DNA of 64,000 nt from Pseudomonas grandcourensis. GTDB lineage: Bacteria; Pseudomonadota; Gammaproteobacteria; Pseudomonadales; Pseudomonadaceae. This document shows positions 62,967 to 64,000 of the stretch, one piece after another. The number at the start of each line of letters is the position of its first letter. Position 1 is the first letter of the stretch. The notes beneath the pieces were generated by a model, which saw nothing but the letters and a program-made list of their open reading frames with translations, was not told the DNA's origin and did no database searches. A program made the translations under genes and the position numbers. The stretch spans positions 2,084,501 to 2,148,500 of the forward strand of contig NZ_CP150919.1 of NCBI RefSeq assembly GCF_039909015.1. Reading direction: 5' to 3'.

Positions 62967-64000
62967 CTAAAGGGTCAGCAAGCGCTCGCCGAGGCGACCG
63001 TTGGCGGCCAGTTCGAGGAATTCGTCCCCCAGGCGGCGGCTTTCGTCCATGGTCGTGCGCCAGTATTTCTGTCGGCTTGGGGCATCGCCCATGAAGCGCT
63101 TGAAGTCGTTACGGTCCGGCAGTTTGCCGTAGGGTAGGCGCGCCAGGTATTCCTTCGACGGCGCCAGCAACAGCACGTTCTGCAAGCGAGCCGGGCAGGC
63201 GCGGCGCCACGGCAGGGTCTTGTCGAACCAGCCGGGAATCACCCGGTCGGTGAAGTGCGGGTAAAGCACGATGTCGTTGCCGCTGTAGGGCAGGTCCAGG
63301 TGGTAATCCAGCAGGCCGCCGTCGCGGAAGGTCCCGGCGCCGGCGCCCGGCAGGTCGCGCACGCCTTCCATCACCATTGGGATCGAGCCCGAAGCCAGCA
63401 GGGCCTGGCGCAAGTTGCCGGCATTGAGGGCGACGAAGCGCGACGGGAAGTCATTCAAGGCATCGACCGGCGGAGCCAGGCGCGGGTCGTGGATGATCAG
63501 GCGTTCGAAGTGCCGTGCCAGCCGCGCCCGGCCGCGCAGGTTGTCGGCGATGACCGATGACAGGCCCAGCCCCAGGCGGCCGCGATGATCGTCGGCCAGC
63601 AGGCCGTGGCTTTTGACCACCATGATGTTCAAGCGGTAATCGTTGTTACTGAGGATCGAGGCATCGCGACCGTCGAGCAGGTCATTGAGCATGCGCTGTG
63701 AGCTCTGGCTGATCTGCGCCATGGTCACGCCCTTGGCAAAGTGTTGCTCGGTGTACAGCTGCCCGAGACGCCGGATGCCCTCGGCGGCGTCCGGCAGGCA
63801 GGCACTGGCGAAGCGCCAGGAACCCACCGATGCGCCAATCAGCGAGCGTTCCCGTGGTGCCGCCGGCAGCCACTCGCCGAACAGCGCCAGGTCCAGACCC
63901 TGAATCCCCAACGCCTTCGGACCGCCGGCCGCGCCAGGCAAGGTGCCGACGTCGGCGGCGTTCAAGCCGTTGTCCCGGATGCGCGCAAAGGCGCGTGGAC
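62967..64000 (-). CDS. Patatin-like phospholipase, start outside window
   Basis: The frame is open to the right edge (at least 344 codons; ARIRDNGLNAADVGTLPGAA precedes the first possible TTG start), so the N-terminus is beyond the window. A patatin Ser-Asp dyad is visible: nucleophile in LIGASVGSWRF and Asp in FRDGGLLDYHLD, with an oxyanion-like GAAGGPKALG stretch before. A serine lipid acyl hydrolase, location unknown because the N-terminus is missing. Confidence 0.82.
   Translation of the reverse strand, partial: PRAFARIRDNGLNAADVGTLPGAAGGPKALGIQGLDLALFGEWLPAAPRERSLIGASVGSWRFASACLPDAAEGIRRLGQLYTEQHFAKGVTMAQISQSSQRMLNDLLDGRDASILSNNDYRLNIMVVKSHGLLADDHRGRLGLGLSSVIADNLRGRARLARHFERLIIHDPRLAPPVDALNDFPSRFVALNAGNLRQALLASGSIPMVMEGVRDLPGAGAGTFRDGGLLDYHLDLPYSGNDIVLYPHFTDRVIPGWFDKTLPWRRACPARLQNVLLLAPSKEYLARLPYGKLPDRNDFKRFMGDAPSRQKYWRTTMDESRRLGDEFLELAANGRLGERLLTL

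Noticed and set aside
1..64000. tRNA, rRNA or prophage genes
   Set aside because: None recognised by eye on either strand.

Overview
The window comes from a fluorescens-type Pseudomonas. The evidence is a high-GC chromosome, a Pseudomonas-arranged phenylacetate (paa) operon, many REP palindromes of the GTGGGAGCGAGC.TTGCTCGCGA type between genes, a VgrG/PldB type VI effector module with three tandem immunity lipoproteins, and a DUF6124-like gene. All names rest on motifs and remembered family features; no database search was run.

Layout. 1-1.0 kb: end of an IS4-family transposase. 1.2-9.5 kb: phenylacetate lower pathway (paaFGHIJK, leftward), divergent from paaY and the repressor gene paaX. 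The ring epoxidase genes paaABCDE are not in the window. 9.6-10.5 kb: feaR-like AraC regulator, whose usual target, the amine oxidase gene tynA, lies at 22.9-25.2 kb. Together they would feed phenylethylamine into phenylacetate. Between them sit an ECF sigma/anti-sigma pair divergent from a Tat-exported metallophosphoesterase and a cupredoxin (10.5-13.2 kb), and a T6SS cassette vgrG-pldB-tli-tli-tli (13.5-21.8 kb).

25.4-53.7 kb is a 28-kb catabolic island that I cannot assign to a described pathway. It holds two MFS carriers, LacI, XRE-like and DeoR regulators, three GMC flavoenzymes, two TPP enzymes (one lacking the central domain), a ThuA-domain protein, a histidinol-dehydrogenase-family enzyme, a chemoreceptor, a complete polyamine-type ABC transporter with a Tat-exported binding protein, a tatA paralogue, a Gfo/Idh dehydrogenase, two NagZ-like GH3 proteins and a TIM-barrel isomerase/epimerase. 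Two sequence signals unite it. A GTTATACGTATAAC palindrome occurs in front of both MFS genes, the thuA-TPP-GMC operon and the hisD-like gene. A three-box element, TGCGTCA-N3-TGCGTCN-N13-TGCGAAAT, occurs five times with exactly the same spacing in front of hisD-like, the ABC operon, TPP-tatA, Gfo/Idh and the TIM-barrel-GMC operon. The enzyme folds resemble inositol catabolism (IolG-, IolE- and IolD-like), so a cyclitol, pseudo-sugar or oxidised glycoside is my working guess for the substrate.

53.9-58.0 kb: fecI-fecR-fecA-like iron uptake. 58.1-64.0 kb: MFS carrier, a DapF-like protein with both catalytic cysteines replaced by serine, a CodA-like deaminase, a decayed alpha/beta-hydrolase, queD, and a patatin-like lipase that runs off the right edge.
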